Translations under genes and position numbers: made by a program
Part shown: piece after piece, positions 1-8,927 of the stretch
Numbering within the stretch: position 1 is the stretch's first letter
Layout of the letters: each line of letters opens with the position of its first letter
Notes under the pieces: model-generated
The model's database searches: none
What the model was told of the DNA's origin: nothing
What the model saw: only the letters and a program-made list of their open reading frames with translations
NCBI GenBank assembly: GCA_024233875.1
Contig: JACKPB010000001.1
Location: 310,001 to 374,000 of the forward strand
Direction: 5' to 3'
DNA length: 64,000 bases
Origin: Leptospiraceae bacterium
GTDB taxonomy: Bacteria > Spirochaetota > Leptospiria > Leptospirales > Leptospiraceae

Positions 1-258
1 TCTGAAAGATTGAATGGGTATACGGATTGGCGGGTTCCAACTTATGTCGAATTGGCGGCTATGGCAAAGGCTTCCAAGTTTGCTCTCTTAACTACCTTCC
101 CAAATATTCCCGAAGATAAATTTTGGAGTTCTACAGGAAATGAAAATGATTCATCGGGGTTGACAGCCAGAGCTGTGGACTTTGGAGTGAATTATGGAGA
201 CGATGCAATAGTTGCAAAGGACACTCGTTTGTTGGTCCGATGCGTTAGATCATACTGA
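1..258 (+). CDS. DUF1566 (Lcl) domain protein, 3' part only
   Basis: The reading frame is open from the first base, so the start lies outside the window. The visible 85 residues carry the hallmarks of the DUF1566 / Lcl C-terminal domain: GYTDWRVPT near the beginning, followed by an E-L-A-A-M helix, a central FWSSTG segment, and the closing LLVRCVR. The domain is common in leptospiral secreted and lipoproteins. Its fold is related to C-type lectin-like modules and its function is unknown. A second DUF1566-type lipoprotein lies near 37.1 kb. An early TTG at base 10 is internal to the domain and is not a real start. Confidence 0.8.
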   Translation, partial: SERLNGYTDWRVPTYVELAAMAKASKFALLTTFPNIPEDKFWSSTGNENDSSGLTARAVDFGVNYGDDAIVAKDTRLLVRCVRSY

Positions 259-291
259 CCATTTGTTTTCTGATGCCAATTTGGCATAAGA

Positions 292-337
292 CCGGGATTG
301 GGAATTTATTTTCCCTATGATCCCGGGCTCCTTTTTT
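292..337 (+). terminator. Rho-independent terminator after the DUF1566 gene
   Basis: Arms CCGGGAT (292-298) and ATCCCGG (320-326) enclose a second paired block, GGGAA (300-304) with TTCCC (311-315). Six T residues follow at 332-337. A separate perfect palindrome, ATGCCAA-T-TTGGCAT, lies at 273-287 just upstream. The T run overlaps the stop codon of the converging transporter gene, so the intergenic space is fully used. Confidence 0.75.
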
Positions 338-1241
338 ATTTTCTAAAGCTAATCCAGAGAACACCCAGAATGATAAGAATTACCCCGGGAAATTCCTGCC
401 ATTTTACCTGTTCATCCAGAATGCAGTATGCCATTGCTATCGTAGATACCGGACCAATCGAATTTATGATAGCAGCCTTTTCTGACCCGATCTTTTTCAT
501 TCCCCAAAAAAGTAAATAAGAAGGGATGACAGTAGAAAAAATTGCCATTAGAAATCCTATTGTATATTCATCTTTAGAAAACGATTCTAGAACCGGCATT
601 CCTTTCACTAATAAATAATGAAAAATGACAAAGACACAAGCCACTATCATTGAGGTATTGGTAAACCTAACCGAGCCAACCCGTTTGATCATTTTACCGC
701 TACCCAATAGATAAATGGAATATGTGATTGCGCAGAGGAAGACATAGAGTGCTCCTTCCCATTTTTCAGAGCTTTTCAAGATATCCTCTGAATAAAAAAC
801 GATTCCTATTCCTGTATAGGTTAGAGAAAGGGAAATGACTTCTTTTTTAGTGATTGGCGTTTTAAATACAAAAAAAGAGAGAATGACTACGAGTGTTGGA
901 TAGCTGAAGAGGATCAATCTCTCCAAACTGGCCGAAATCAGAGTGAGTCCCTGAAAGTCCAGATAACTGGAAAGGTAGTATCCAAAAAATCCGAGAAATA
1001 CAATCCAAATCTTATCTTTCTTTTCCAAAGGAGGGGTTTGTCTTCGGATTTTGTCTATCAGCAGGGCAAGAACAAAAAAGGGAAGAGCAAAAATCATCCT
1101 CAGAAAGAGGGCAGAGAGGACATCAATTTCTACACGGTAGTATAGTTTTACAAATATTGCTTTGGAGGAAAATGTGATTGCGGAGAGCAAAACCAGGAAA
1201 GAACCCACCCAAAGGTCGATTCTTTCCTGAGACAACTTCAT
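336..1241 (-). CDS. EamA/DMT-family transporter
   Basis: This 301-residue protein is very hydrophobic, with about ten predicted membrane segments arranged as two EamA-type halves, the usual layout of drug/metabolite (RhaT/RarD-like) exporters. The second half ends with the typical pattern IGPVSTIAMAYCILDEQVKWQE followed by a glycine-rich last helix. The substrate cannot be read from sequence. The ATG overlaps the stop of the upstream cyclophilin gene by four bases (ATGA), so the two are probably translationally coupled. Confidence 0.8.
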   Translation of the reverse strand: MKLSQERIDLWVGSFLVLLSAITFSSKAIFVKLYYRVEIDVLSALFLRMIFALPFFVLALLIDKIRRQTPPLEKKDKIWIVFLGFFGYYLSSYLDFQGLTLISASLERLILFSYPTLVVILSFFVFKTPITKKEVISLSLTYTGIGIVFYSEDILKSSEKWEGALYVFLCAITYSIYLLGSGKMIKRVGSVRFTNTSMIVACVFVIFHYLLVKGMPVLESFSKDEYTIGFLMAIFSTVIPSYLLFWGMKKIGSEKAAIINSIGPVSTIAMAYCILDEQVKWQEFPGVILIILGVLWISFRK

Positions 1242-1699
1242 TCTTCGGTGATTTCGATAGAGATCATTTTTACATCTTCTACCGGTCGATCTCCCATACC
1301 TGTTTTTGTTTCAGAGATTTTCATCACTATGTCTTCCCCTTCGACAACATTGCCAAATACGGCATGTTTGTTATCCAGGTAGAAATTGTCCCGAACGCTG
1401 ATGAAAAATTGAGAACCTCCTGTATTGGGTCCTGCATTGGCCATAGAAATTGTGAACTTTCCATTTCTCAACTCGGGATGGAACTCATCCTGAATATTGT
1501 ACCCCGGTCCACCTGTACCTGTACCCTTGGGACATCCACCCTGAATCATAAAATTCTTTATGACCCGATGAAAGATCAAACCGTCATAGTACTTTTCTTT
1601 TGCCAATTTGATGAAATTGCCTGTGGTGATCGGAGCTTTTTCAGTATCTAAAAAGATAACAAAATCACCCTGATTGGTGTGAAACTTTGCTTTTGCCAT
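1238..1699 (-). CDS. Cyclophilin-type peptidyl-prolyl isomerase
   Basis: This 153-residue single-domain cyclophilin catalyses cis-trans isomerisation at proline bonds. The signature FHRVIKNFMIQGG lies near residues 43-55. It is followed by GTGTGGPGY, the NAGPNTGGSQFFI core, and the substrate-pocket residues near the HAVFG motif. There is no signal peptide, so it should be cytoplasmic. AAGGA lies about 7 bases ahead of the ATG. It is the first gene of a coupled pair with the DMT transporter. Confidence 0.9.
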   Translation of the reverse strand: MAKAKFHTNQGDFVIFLDTEKAPITTGNFIKLAKEKYYDGLIFHRVIKNFMIQGGCPKGTGTGGPGYNIQDEFHPELRNGKFTISMANAGPNTGGSQFFISVRDNFYLDNKHAVFGNVVEGEDIVMKISETKTGMGDRPVEDVKMISIEITEE

Positions 1700-1801
1700 T
1701 CGATAGTCCTTAAATTTTTGCTTTCTTAGAAGCCTGAGAATTCAATCCAATTCGGGCAATGATAAAATTCTCATAAACTTCCTGTGATTTATGAGTCCTT
1801 C

Positions 1802-2608
1802 TCACTTTTTTTTGGAGGAAGCCTTCAATACTTTTACAGCCTCTTCATGAAGGATTCCATTGGTCGCCAGAATATTGCTGATGTAGGGATTGAAAGTATT
1901 GCCTTTGAAATCGGTGACCTTTCCTCCTGCTTCTTCAATCAGTAAAAATCCTGCTGCTAAATCCCAGGGATTCAGCATGTCTTCCCAAAAAATATCAAAT
2001 CTGCCTTCTGCGAGCCAGGCCAGATCGAGGGCGGCGGCTCCAGTTCTACGGAGTCCTCTTCCTTTGAGAAGAAAGCTCTTCAAGCGATTCAAAAGAACGG
2101 GCATTTCATTCTCAGGAGTGTAGGGAAATCCTGTGCACATCAGACTATTGATCAATAGATCTGTATTTGTGACATGGATTTTCTTATTGTTTTTGAAAGC
2201 TCCCCCATTTCGGATTGCGTGGTAGAGATCACCCAGAGATGGTATACTGATCAAACCCATTTCAATCAATCCGGTTTCCCGATTCTCTAAGCCTATTGAA
2301 ACGGCGTAGAGTGGCAACCCATGTGCGTAATTGGTAGTACCATCCAATGGATCGATGATCCATTTCCATTGATTCTTTCCATCATAGGCACTTCCTTCTT
2401 CTCCAAGAAGTGAATCTTCCGGAAAGTTCTTTTTGAGGAATCCTGTGATTCGTTTTTCCGAACCTTTGTCAGCCTCAGTCACCAGATCAATTGTACTTTT
2501 CTTGGAGATTTTGAGATTGGTTTTGTTTTGTGTCTGTGTTAGGAATTTATTTACAGTTGGGATGAATTCAATCAGTGCTTTCTTTCTTTTCAAAATCTCT
2601 TTATTCAT
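1802..2608 (-). CDS. suhB: Inositol monophosphatase family protein (SuhB-like)
   Basis: This 268-residue protein has all the metal-binding signatures of the Mg-dependent inositol monophosphatase family: LGEEG (Glu ligand), IDPLDGTTNY (two Asp ligands and the catalytic Thr) and the C-terminal WDLAAG with its Asp ligand. It should dephosphorylate inositol-1-phosphate or a related sugar phosphate in the cytoplasm. The symbol is used in the family sense, because SuhB, CysQ and FBPase-like members are not always separable by eye. The phasin-like gene is divergent across an AT-rich spacer of about 210 bases. Confidence 0.85.
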   Translation of the reverse strand: MNKEILKRKKALIEFIPTVNKFLTQTQNKTNLKISKKSTIDLVTEADKGSEKRITGFLKKNFPEDSLLGEEGSAYDGKNQWKWIIDPLDGTTNYAHGLPLYAVSIGLENRETGLIEMGLISIPSLGDLYHAIRNGGAFKNNKKIHVTNTDLLINSLMCTGFPYTPENEMPVLLNRLKSFLLKGRGLRRTGAAALDLAWLAEGRFDIFWEDMLNPWDLAAGFLLIEEAGGKVTDFKGNTFNPYISNILATNGILHEEAVKVLKASSKKK

Positions 2609-2817
2609 AGTTTTCTATTTTAATTCATGATAGATAAAAAAAAGTATTTTTCTGAAATTTGGATTCGATTTTTGGAAAAAAAATATCCGTAGAAATACTA
2701 ATTTATTCGGGAAAAAAATCTTAGAATAGTTCTAAAAAATCAAAAAGAAAAAAAATGACAGATAAACTATCCAAAATTTTATGGTAAATATTAGAAAACC
2801 TAAACAGGGAGTTGAAA

Positions 2818-3216
2818 ATGGAAAAAACAATTATGGACGTCCTAAATGCTGGAATCGGATTATTTCATTCCGGAAAAGAAGGATTAGAAAACGCTAGAAC
2901 CGAGCTTGAAAAAGTATATACTGAAATTTCTGAAAAAGGTGCTCAGGACAACTCTGATATGTCTGTTCAATTGAGAGAGTCTGTAGACAAAATTATCGGT
3001 GAAATCAAAGAATTTACGAGCGTTGCAGGAAAGAACTATGACGATACCCGCAACAAAATCATCGAAAACTACAATACTATCGTTGAGCAAATCAACAAAA
3101 GCATGCCCGAAGGTAGTGTAGAAGAAATCAAAGCAAAAATTGACGAGATAGCTACCAGCATCAAAAATGCAACTAATGGAAATGCTGGAGACGGAGGAGC
3201 TTCTCAGGCTTCTTAA
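2818..3216 (+). CDS. Phasin-like small helical protein
   Basis: This 132-residue protein is almost wholly helical and charged, with a Gly/Ala/Ser-rich tail. The pattern (DVLNAGIGLFHSGKEG, then long amphipathic coiled coil) resembles the phasin-related proteins annotated in Leptospira. Phasins coat polyhydroxyalkanoate granules, but no PHA synthase is visible here, so the granule role is unproven. The ATG at 2818 is chosen because AGGGAG lies about 6 bases ahead. A TTG two codons earlier would place the ribosome site too close. It has its own terminator and is probably monocistronic. Confidence 0.65.
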   Translation: MEKTIMDVLNAGIGLFHSGKEGLENARTELEKVYTEISEKGAQDNSDMSVQLRESVDKIIGEIKEFTSVAGKNYDDTRNKIIENYNTIVEQINKSMPEGSVEEIKAKIDEIATSIKNATNGNAGDGGASQAS

Positions 3217-3260
3217 TTTATTAAATCCTGTGATTTAATAGGAACATCGACAATTTTTAG

Positions 3261-3290
3261 AGGAGTCTTCTGACTCCTTTTCTTTTTCTT
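3261..3290 (+). terminator. Rho-independent terminator after the phasin-like gene
   Basis: A perfect 7-bp stem, AGGAGTC (3261-3267) with GACTCCT (3272-3278), has a TTCT loop and is followed by a T-rich tract. A weaker AT hairpin, TTAAATC-CTGT-GATTTAA, lies at 3221-3238. Together they separate the phasin-like transcript from metG, whose start is only 25 bases further on. Confidence 0.85.
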
Positions 3291-3314
3291 CCCGTCTTTC
3301 AAGGAAAACCAAAC

Positions 3315-5321
3315 ATGAGAAAAATTTTAGTTACATCAGCTCTTCCCTATGCAAATGGATCCATTCATTTAGGTCATTTACTGGAAGGTATCCAAACAGA
3401 TATCTTTGTCCGGTACCAAAATTACAGGGGAAATGAAGCCTATTTCTTTTGTGCGGATGATACACACGGAACACCTATCATGCTCGCCGCCCGACGGGAG
3501 AAGATTTCCCCCGAAGAATTGGTCTCGCGGATTCAGGTAGAACATCTGCGTGATCTCCAGGCTTTCGGGATTCATTATGACAATTACTACTCTACAAATA
3601 CTCCGGAAAACCAATTCTTTTCGGAAGACATTTATACGAAACTCAAAGAGAAAGGGAGTATTTCTTCCCGGGAGATCAGTCAATCCTATTGTGATCATGA
3701 TAAGATGTTTCTTCCCGATCGGTTCATCAAGGGAAGTTGTCCTAAGTGCTCTTCTCCCGATCAATATGGAGATGGATGCGAGGTCTGCGGAGCCAATTAT
3801 TCTCCGGGTGATCTTCTGGATTCACGTTGTGCGATATGTTCCAATAAACCCGTTCTGAAACAATCCAAGCATTTATTCTTCAAATTGAAGGACTATGAAG
3901 TTGAATTGCAAAACTGGCTTTCTGCGGAAAGGGTAGATCCCGCCGTTAGGAACAAATTGAATGAATGGTTTCAGGATGGGCTTCAGGAATGGGATATTTC
4001 AAGAGATGGTCCTTACTTCGGATTCAAGATTCCGGGAGAAGAAGACAAGTACTTCTATGTTTGGTTGGATGCACCTATCGGATATATTGCATCGTCTAAG
4101 AATTATTTTGAAAAAAAGAATCCTACTCTCTTTGAAGAATTTTGGAAATCAGAATCGACCGAGGTCATCCACTTTATCGGTAAGGATATTCTTTACTTTC
4201 ACACTCTCTTCTGGCCGGCTATGCTCATGGGGGCAGGGTACAGAACACCTTCCCGGGTAAATGTTCATGGGTTCATTACTGTGAATGGTGAGAAAATGTC
4301 CAAATCCCGAGGAACGTTTATCAATGCGGAGACCTTCCTCAAGCATCAGGATCCGGAACACTTTCGGTTTTATCTCTCGGGCAAATTGAACAATTCCCTG
4401 GATGATCTCGACCTAAACTTTCAGGATTACACAGGAAAAGTAAATTCTGATCTGATTGGCAATTTTGTGAATATTTTCTCAAGAGTGGGAACTTCAATTT
4501 TAGACAAATTGGATAGAAAGCTCGGCACAGTTTCTCCGGAAGGAGAGAACCTCCGTCGGGAATGTCTTTCTGTCTCAGAGCAAATTTTCGGTTATTATGA
4601 GGATCTTTCTTACTCCAAGGCGATCAAGGAGATCATGAAGCTGGGGGATTCAGTCAATCGTTATGTGAATGACAACGCTCCGTGGAATCTTATCAAAACA
4701 GATCCGGAAAAAGCAAGAGAAGTCGTTACAAACACTCTCAATGCCGGCAAAATCCTTGCCTCTTATCTTTCTCCGGTGCTTCCGAAATTGACAAAAGAAA
4801 TCTCAGATTTTTTGGATTGTGGAGAATTCAACTCTGCAAATCTTTCCGAGAAATTAGAAAATTGTACTATCAAACCATATAAAATGCTCTCCAAGAGGGT
4901 AGATGAAAAGGCTATAGAAAAAATGATTCAAGAATCCAAACCTGAAGAAAATGAAAAAAAATCAGAAGAAGTCAAGGCTCCATCAAAAGAGTCCGGCTTA
5001 ATCAAAATCGACGATCTTGCAAAAGTAGAGCTCAGAGTTGGCAAAATCATAGAAGCCAACGGAGTAGAGGGAGCCGACAAATTATTGAATGTGAAGGTGG
5101 ATCTCGGTCCTCTCGGAGTAAAGAATGTATTTGCAGGAATCAAATCAGCCTACAAACCCGAAGAACTCCTGGGACTAAAAGTGGTAGTCGTAGCCAATCT
5201 CGAACCCCGAAAGATGAAATTTGGAATCTCAGAAGCTATGCTCATGGCTTCCGGCAAAGATACCACCCTCTCTTTGTTTGTGCCTCATAGGGATGCTGAG
5301 CCGGGAGATTTATTGAAGTAA
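3315..5321 (+). CDS. metG: Methionyl-tRNA synthetase
   Basis: This 668-residue class I synthetase charges tRNA-Met. The HIGH motif appears as HLGH at residues 18-21, and KMSKS is at 327-331. A zinc knuckle with two CxxC-like pairs (CPKCSSPDQYGDGCEVCG region) lies near residue 145, typical of the E. coli-like MetRS1 group. After a Lys/Glu-rich linker, residues from about 565 to the end form an EMAP/Trbp111-type tRNA-binding domain (LAKVELRVGKI...). The length and domain order are usual for the family. The next gene begins directly after its stop. Confidence 0.97.
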   Translation: MRKILVTSALPYANGSIHLGHLLEGIQTDIFVRYQNYRGNEAYFFCADDTHGTPIMLAARREKISPEELVSRIQVEHLRDLQAFGIHYDNYYSTNTPENQFFSEDIYTKLKEKGSISSREISQSYCDHDKMFLPDRFIKGSCPKCSSPDQYGDGCEVCGANYSPGDLLDSRCAICSNKPVLKQSKHLFFKLKDYEVELQNWLSAERVDPAVRNKLNEWFQDGLQEWDISRDGPYFGFKIPGEEDKYFYVWLDAPIGYIASSKNYFEKKNPTLFEEFWKSESTEVIHFIGKDILYFHTLFWPAMLMGAGYRTPSRVNVHGFITVNGEKMSKSRGTFINAETFLKHQDPEHFRFYLSGKLNNSLDDLDLNFQDYTGKVNSDLIGNFVNIFSRVGTSILDKLDRKLGTVSPEGENLRRECLSVSEQIFGYYEDLSYSKAIKEIMKLGDSVNRYVNDNAPWNLIKTDPEKAREVVTNTLNAGKILASYLSPVLPKLTKEISDFLDCGEFNSANLSEKLENCTIKPYKMLSKRVDEKAIEKMIQESKPEENEKKSEEVKAPSKESGLIKIDDLAKVELRVGKIIEANGVEGADKLLNVKVDLGPLGVKNVFAGIKSAYKPEELLGLKVVVVANLEPRKMKFGISEAMLMASGKDTTLSLFVPHRDAEPGDLLK

Positions 5322-7475
5322 TTGATCTCTCTTCGAAAAATCTTTATTCTCTTTCTTACAATCATACTTGCCTCCGGCGTATCTCTGGGGGCAAGGCCTA
5401 TCAATTTGTTTTACTATCACCATGCTATAAAGATATTACGCCCCGATCAGGCACCCCTTCCACCGGGAAAAAAATTTACTCATAACACTTACATTGGTAT
5501 GGGTTCCCAAAAAGATTCTCGATTTGTGAATCTGAATTATAGGGAAGGATATTCTGATGTATCCAAAAAAGTTCTTTTTCTAAAGCAGGGTCAAAGTGTG
5601 GAGTTTCAAATTGATTTTCCTTTGGATCATAAATTGCATTTTGAATCCATCGATAAAAACATTCCTGAAATCACTCTCAATGGAAAACCGGTAGCTTCTT
5701 TTGTATTGCTATCAGAATCTTTCGACAATGTCTTAAAAATATCAGCACAAAAACAATCAATTCTTACATCTCTTTTCCTCCTGCCGGGGAAGCCGGGTTC
5801 GGAAAAAAAATCCAATCTTCTCTTTTTGGTTATCGACTCCTTGCGTGGGGATGTTCCGGGATTCAATGGTGGAAAATATGGTGTGACACCCAACTTAGAT
5901 GAATTCTCCAGGAAGAGTCTGGTCTTCGAAAAACACTACGTGAATTCCTCCTGGACACGACCTTCCACTCTAATATTTTTCACAGGTCAGTATCCCTCCA
6001 AAACTTATATCAATTTCTGGGACTATCCTGTATTTGAATCCGAAAAAAAAGCATTCTATGCATCCGGAATTCAGACTCTACCTGATTATCTTTCCAGAAA
6101 GGGATACAAAACTGTTTTGATAGGAAACAATCCTTTCTTCACAGATCATAGGGCAATCGGTGTGGATGTGGGATTTGAAGAAGTTTATGAATTTTCTTTT
6201 CTGGAGAAAGACACTCTCCACATTACCAATCAATTCAAAAAATTTTGGGATTTGAACAAAAAAGATCCGAGACCTGTTTTTGTTTTTTTAAATTATAACG
6301 ATCCGCACAAACCCTATGAACCTCCTTTTGAGTTTGTCAACACACCCAAAACTCCACCCGGAACAGATCCCAGAAAAAAAGCATACCTGGGTGAGGTAGC
6401 TTTTGTGGATGCGGAAGTTCGAAAGGTTTTCGAAAAGATTGGAGATTCAATGAATCAATTTTTGGTTCTGGTGACTTCAGATCATGGTGAGGTAATGAAT
6501 CCGGTTCATGCCAGGTCTCCCTTCAATGGAGTTTACACTCTCTTCGGTCATGGTCAGGGTCTCTACGAAGAAGACATTCACACACCCCTATTGATAAAAT
6601 TGCCCGGTCAGGAAAACTCCAAAAGAATTTCCAGAACTTCACGGAGTATTGATCTGTTCCCGAGTATTTTAGATTTTCTTGGATTTGACACCAAACCACT
6701 TTCTATTGATGGATCTTCCCTTCGGCCTCTGATCAAAGGAAAGGAAAGTGAAGAAAGAATGTACTACGGAGAGAGTAGGGGGGTGAAGGGTGTTAGAAAG
6801 GGAAATTTTAAATTAATGAAAAAAACTTATGAATTTCATCGAAGGGGGCCGGCCTGGGATGGACGGGTGGGGCCGGAACCCACTTTTCTTTATGATCTGG
6901 ATTCGGATCCACAGGAAAGCAAAGCTATAAAAAATGTAGAAATCGAGAAGAAATTGAGTCCTTTTTTTTTCCGGGAGAAAGATTCAAAAAATCTATATAC
7001 AATCCGTATCACAAATCCCGGCAAAGAAGAGAAAAAAGTAAAAATCCAAATTCGTTCCTCTATAGGAAAGATCCAATTGGAGGAATCGGGTATCACAAAA
7101 AGAAATGATACAATCCTGAACGAATCTCCCTACGGAGTGTTTTTGGAAGCGAACCCGATAGAAGGAAGTGAAGAAATACAATTTTCTGTTTACCCGGACG
7201 TCAGTGTCCCTGATGTAGCGATTAGTATCAATGGAAACTATTCTACCAGGGGAAACTTTGGGGTAGGGGATAAAGATATTTTTCCAAACAATTGCAGTCT
7301 TTCTAAGTTGGAATGCTTTCCTTTGTATACCTCATATGGAAAACCACCCCGAAAGCCCAGAAATTTTCGGGTACAATTTTGGGTCTACCCATCCGGTCAA
7401 AAAATTACTGATGAATCTGCAAAACTGGAAACGGAAGCCATCGAAATTTTAAAAAAGCAGGGATACATACAATGA
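5322..7475 (+). CDS. Secreted sulfatase-fold (alkaline phosphatase superfamily) protein
   Basis: This 717-residue protein has an N-terminal signal or anchor segment (residues 1-24). The sulfatase/phosphotransferase fold begins near LFLVIDSLRGD (metal Asp172). Downstream are TSDHGE and HGQG metal-site motifs, and a C-terminal beta-rich region. The position that holds the formylglycine-forming Cys or Ser in true sulfatases is Thr212, in WTRPST followed by FFTG. Phosphoethanolamine and LTA-type transferases use Thr here, so a phosphotransferase or phosphodiesterase role on the cell surface is at least as likely as sulfate ester hydrolysis. It starts at a TTG immediately after the metG stop and overlaps the next gene by four bases. 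Confidence 0.75.
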   Translation: MISLRKIFILFLTIILASGVSLGARPINLFYYHHAIKILRPDQAPLPPGKKFTHNTYIGMGSQKDSRFVNLNYREGYSDVSKKVLFLKQGQSVEFQIDFPLDHKLHFESIDKNIPEITLNGKPVASFVLLSESFDNVLKISAQKQSILTSLFLLPGKPGSEKKSNLLFLVIDSLRGDVPGFNGGKYGVTPNLDEFSRKSLVFEKHYVNSSWTRPSTLIFFTGQYPSKTYINFWDYPVFESEKKAFYASGIQTLPDYLSRKGYKTVLIGNNPFFTDHRAIGVDVGFEEVYEFSFLEKDTLHITNQFKKFWDLNKKDPRPVFVFLNYNDPHKPYEPPFEFVNTPKTPPGTDPRKKAYLGEVAFVDAEVRKVFEKIGDSMNQFLVLVTSDHGEVMNPVHARSPFNGVYTLFGHGQGLYEEDIHTPLLIKLPGQENSKRISRTSRSIDLFPSILDFLGFDTKPLSIDGSSLRPLIKGKESEERMYYGESRGVKGVRKGNFKLMKKTYEFHRRGPAWDGRVGPEPTFLYDLDSDPQESKAIKNVEIEKKLSPFFFREKDSKNLYTIRITNPGKEEKKVKIQIRSSIGKIQLEESGITKRNDTILNESPYGVFLEANPIEGSEEIQFSVYPDVSVPDVAISINGNYSTRGNFGVGDKDIFPNNCSLSKLECFPLYTSYGKPPRKPRNFRVQFWVYPSGQKITDESAKLETEAIEILKKQGYIQ

Positions 7476-8647
7476 ATGATTTGCCTTTGAGCGGTGTTAG
7501 AGTTTTGGATTTGAGTTTATTGCTTCCCGGCCCTCTGTGTTCCATGTATTTGGGGGATTTGGGAGCTGAAGTCATCAAGGTAGAAAATCCTAGGGCTATG
7601 GACGGAACCAGAGTCATGTTCCGCTCTTCTGAGGGAGTCCCCGGATTGTATTTGATGTTGAATCGAAATAAAAAAGCCATGACTCTCAATCTTAAGAAAA
7701 AAGAATCTTCTGAGATTCTTTATAAACTTCTGGAAACTACAGACATTCTCCTGGAAGGATTCCGACCGGATGCTATGGAAAAAATGGGATTCGGATATGA
7801 AGATTTGAAGCAAAAGTTTCCCCGATTGATTTATTGTGGAATCTCAGGTTACGGATCTGAAGGAATTTGGAAAGATTTTGCAGGTCATGATGCAAATTAC
7901 CTTGCCCTGAGCGGGATACTTGATCAGATCGGACCCATTGAGGCACCCGTACTTCCGGGATTTCAATTGGCAGACATTGGAGGCGGAAGTCTCACCGCTC
8001 TCTCCGGAATTCTTGCAGCTCTGTATCACAGAGAAAAAACAGGAAAGGGAATGAAGATCGATGTATCCATGATGGAGTCTTCTCTTCAATTTCTCAGTCT
8101 TTATGCCGGGATTTATCTCAGCACAGGTAAGATACCCGAAAGAGGAAATGAGCTTCTCAGCGGAGCTCTACCGAATTACAATATCTATAAAATTTCAGGA
8201 AACAGATTTGTACTTCTGGGTACATTGGAAGAAAGATTCTTTCAGTCATTTTTACGTCAAACAAACCAGATTCAAAAATTGGAAGAACTTCCTTTCAAAG
8301 AAGAGAATTTTCCTGAGTGGAAGAAAATTTTAACTCAATTTTTTTTGAAAGAGACAGTGGAATCTCTTCAACCGGTATTTAAAAATACCGAATCCTGTCT
8401 TACATTGATAAGAAACTTGAAAGAAGTATTTGAAGATACTGAATTTCAAAAATCGGGATTGATAGGAAAAATGAATCATCCAAAGTATGGCGAGATTTCT
8501 CAGATCGGTTCTCCATTTTCTTTTCTCAGAAAGAAAGAAATGCGCCTTCCCCCACCACTTCACGGGGAGCATACAGAAGAAATTCTCTCTAACCTGGGGT
8601 ATGCAAAAGAAGCTATCCAAGAAATGATGAAATCAAGAATCATTTAG
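7472..8647 (+). CDS. CaiB/BaiF family CoA-transferase, alpha-methylacyl-CoA racemase-like
   Basis: This 391-residue family III CoA-transferase fold protein starts with the usual PLSGVRVLDLS and LPGPLCSMYLGDLGAEVIKVE pattern. The catalytic Asp is in GHDANYLALSG, and LADIGGGSLTALSGILAAL follows. The GHDxNYLALSG form is typical of alpha-methylacyl-CoA racemases rather than formyl- or carnitine-CoA transferases, so epimerisation of branched acyl-CoA is the better guess. The ATG overlaps the sulfatase-like gene's stop (ATGA), indicating translational coupling. An AT-rich inverted repeat (TTGATAAAT at 8654, ATTTATCAA at 8687) follows the stop and could end the transcript. Confidence 0.85.
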   Translation: MNDLPLSGVRVLDLSLLLPGPLCSMYLGDLGAEVIKVENPRAMDGTRVMFRSSEGVPGLYLMLNRNKKAMTLNLKKKESSEILYKLLETTDILLEGFRPDAMEKMGFGYEDLKQKFPRLIYCGISGYGSEGIWKDFAGHDANYLALSGILDQIGPIEAPVLPGFQLADIGGGSLTALSGILAALYHREKTGKGMKIDVSMMESSLQFLSLYAGIYLSTGKIPERGNELLSGALPNYNIYKISGNRFVLLGTLEERFFQSFLRQTNQIQKLEELPFKEENFPEWKKILTQFFLKETVESLQPVFKNTESCLTLIRNLKEVFEDTEFQKSGLIGKMNHPKYGEISQIGSPFSFLRKKEMRLPPPLHGEHTEEILSNLGYAKEAIQEMMKSRII

Positions 8648-8927
8648 ATCTAATTGATAAATTTTGAATTTCAATCAAACCACTTCATTTATCAAAAAAC
8701 TACTTTTTAGTCAGTTTCAAAAATTTTTACACATTCATAGAGAATTCAGCTTTAAAATGGTGAAATACCATACTGGGAAAAATGTACTTATTTATGAAAA
8801 CTGGTGTATAATTTGAATCGAATTATTTCGATTGCATTAAATAGGGTAATCGTTTATAAATTATTTTACAGTACAAAAAGTCTAATAGATGTAGGAAACT
8901 ATCCGGAGCCTAAGAGTAATAAAAAAA

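Noticed and set aside
1178..1651. A 157-codon open frame across the cyclophilin and transporter junction on the plus strand
   Set aside because: It is antisense to two recognisable coupled genes and has no family match.
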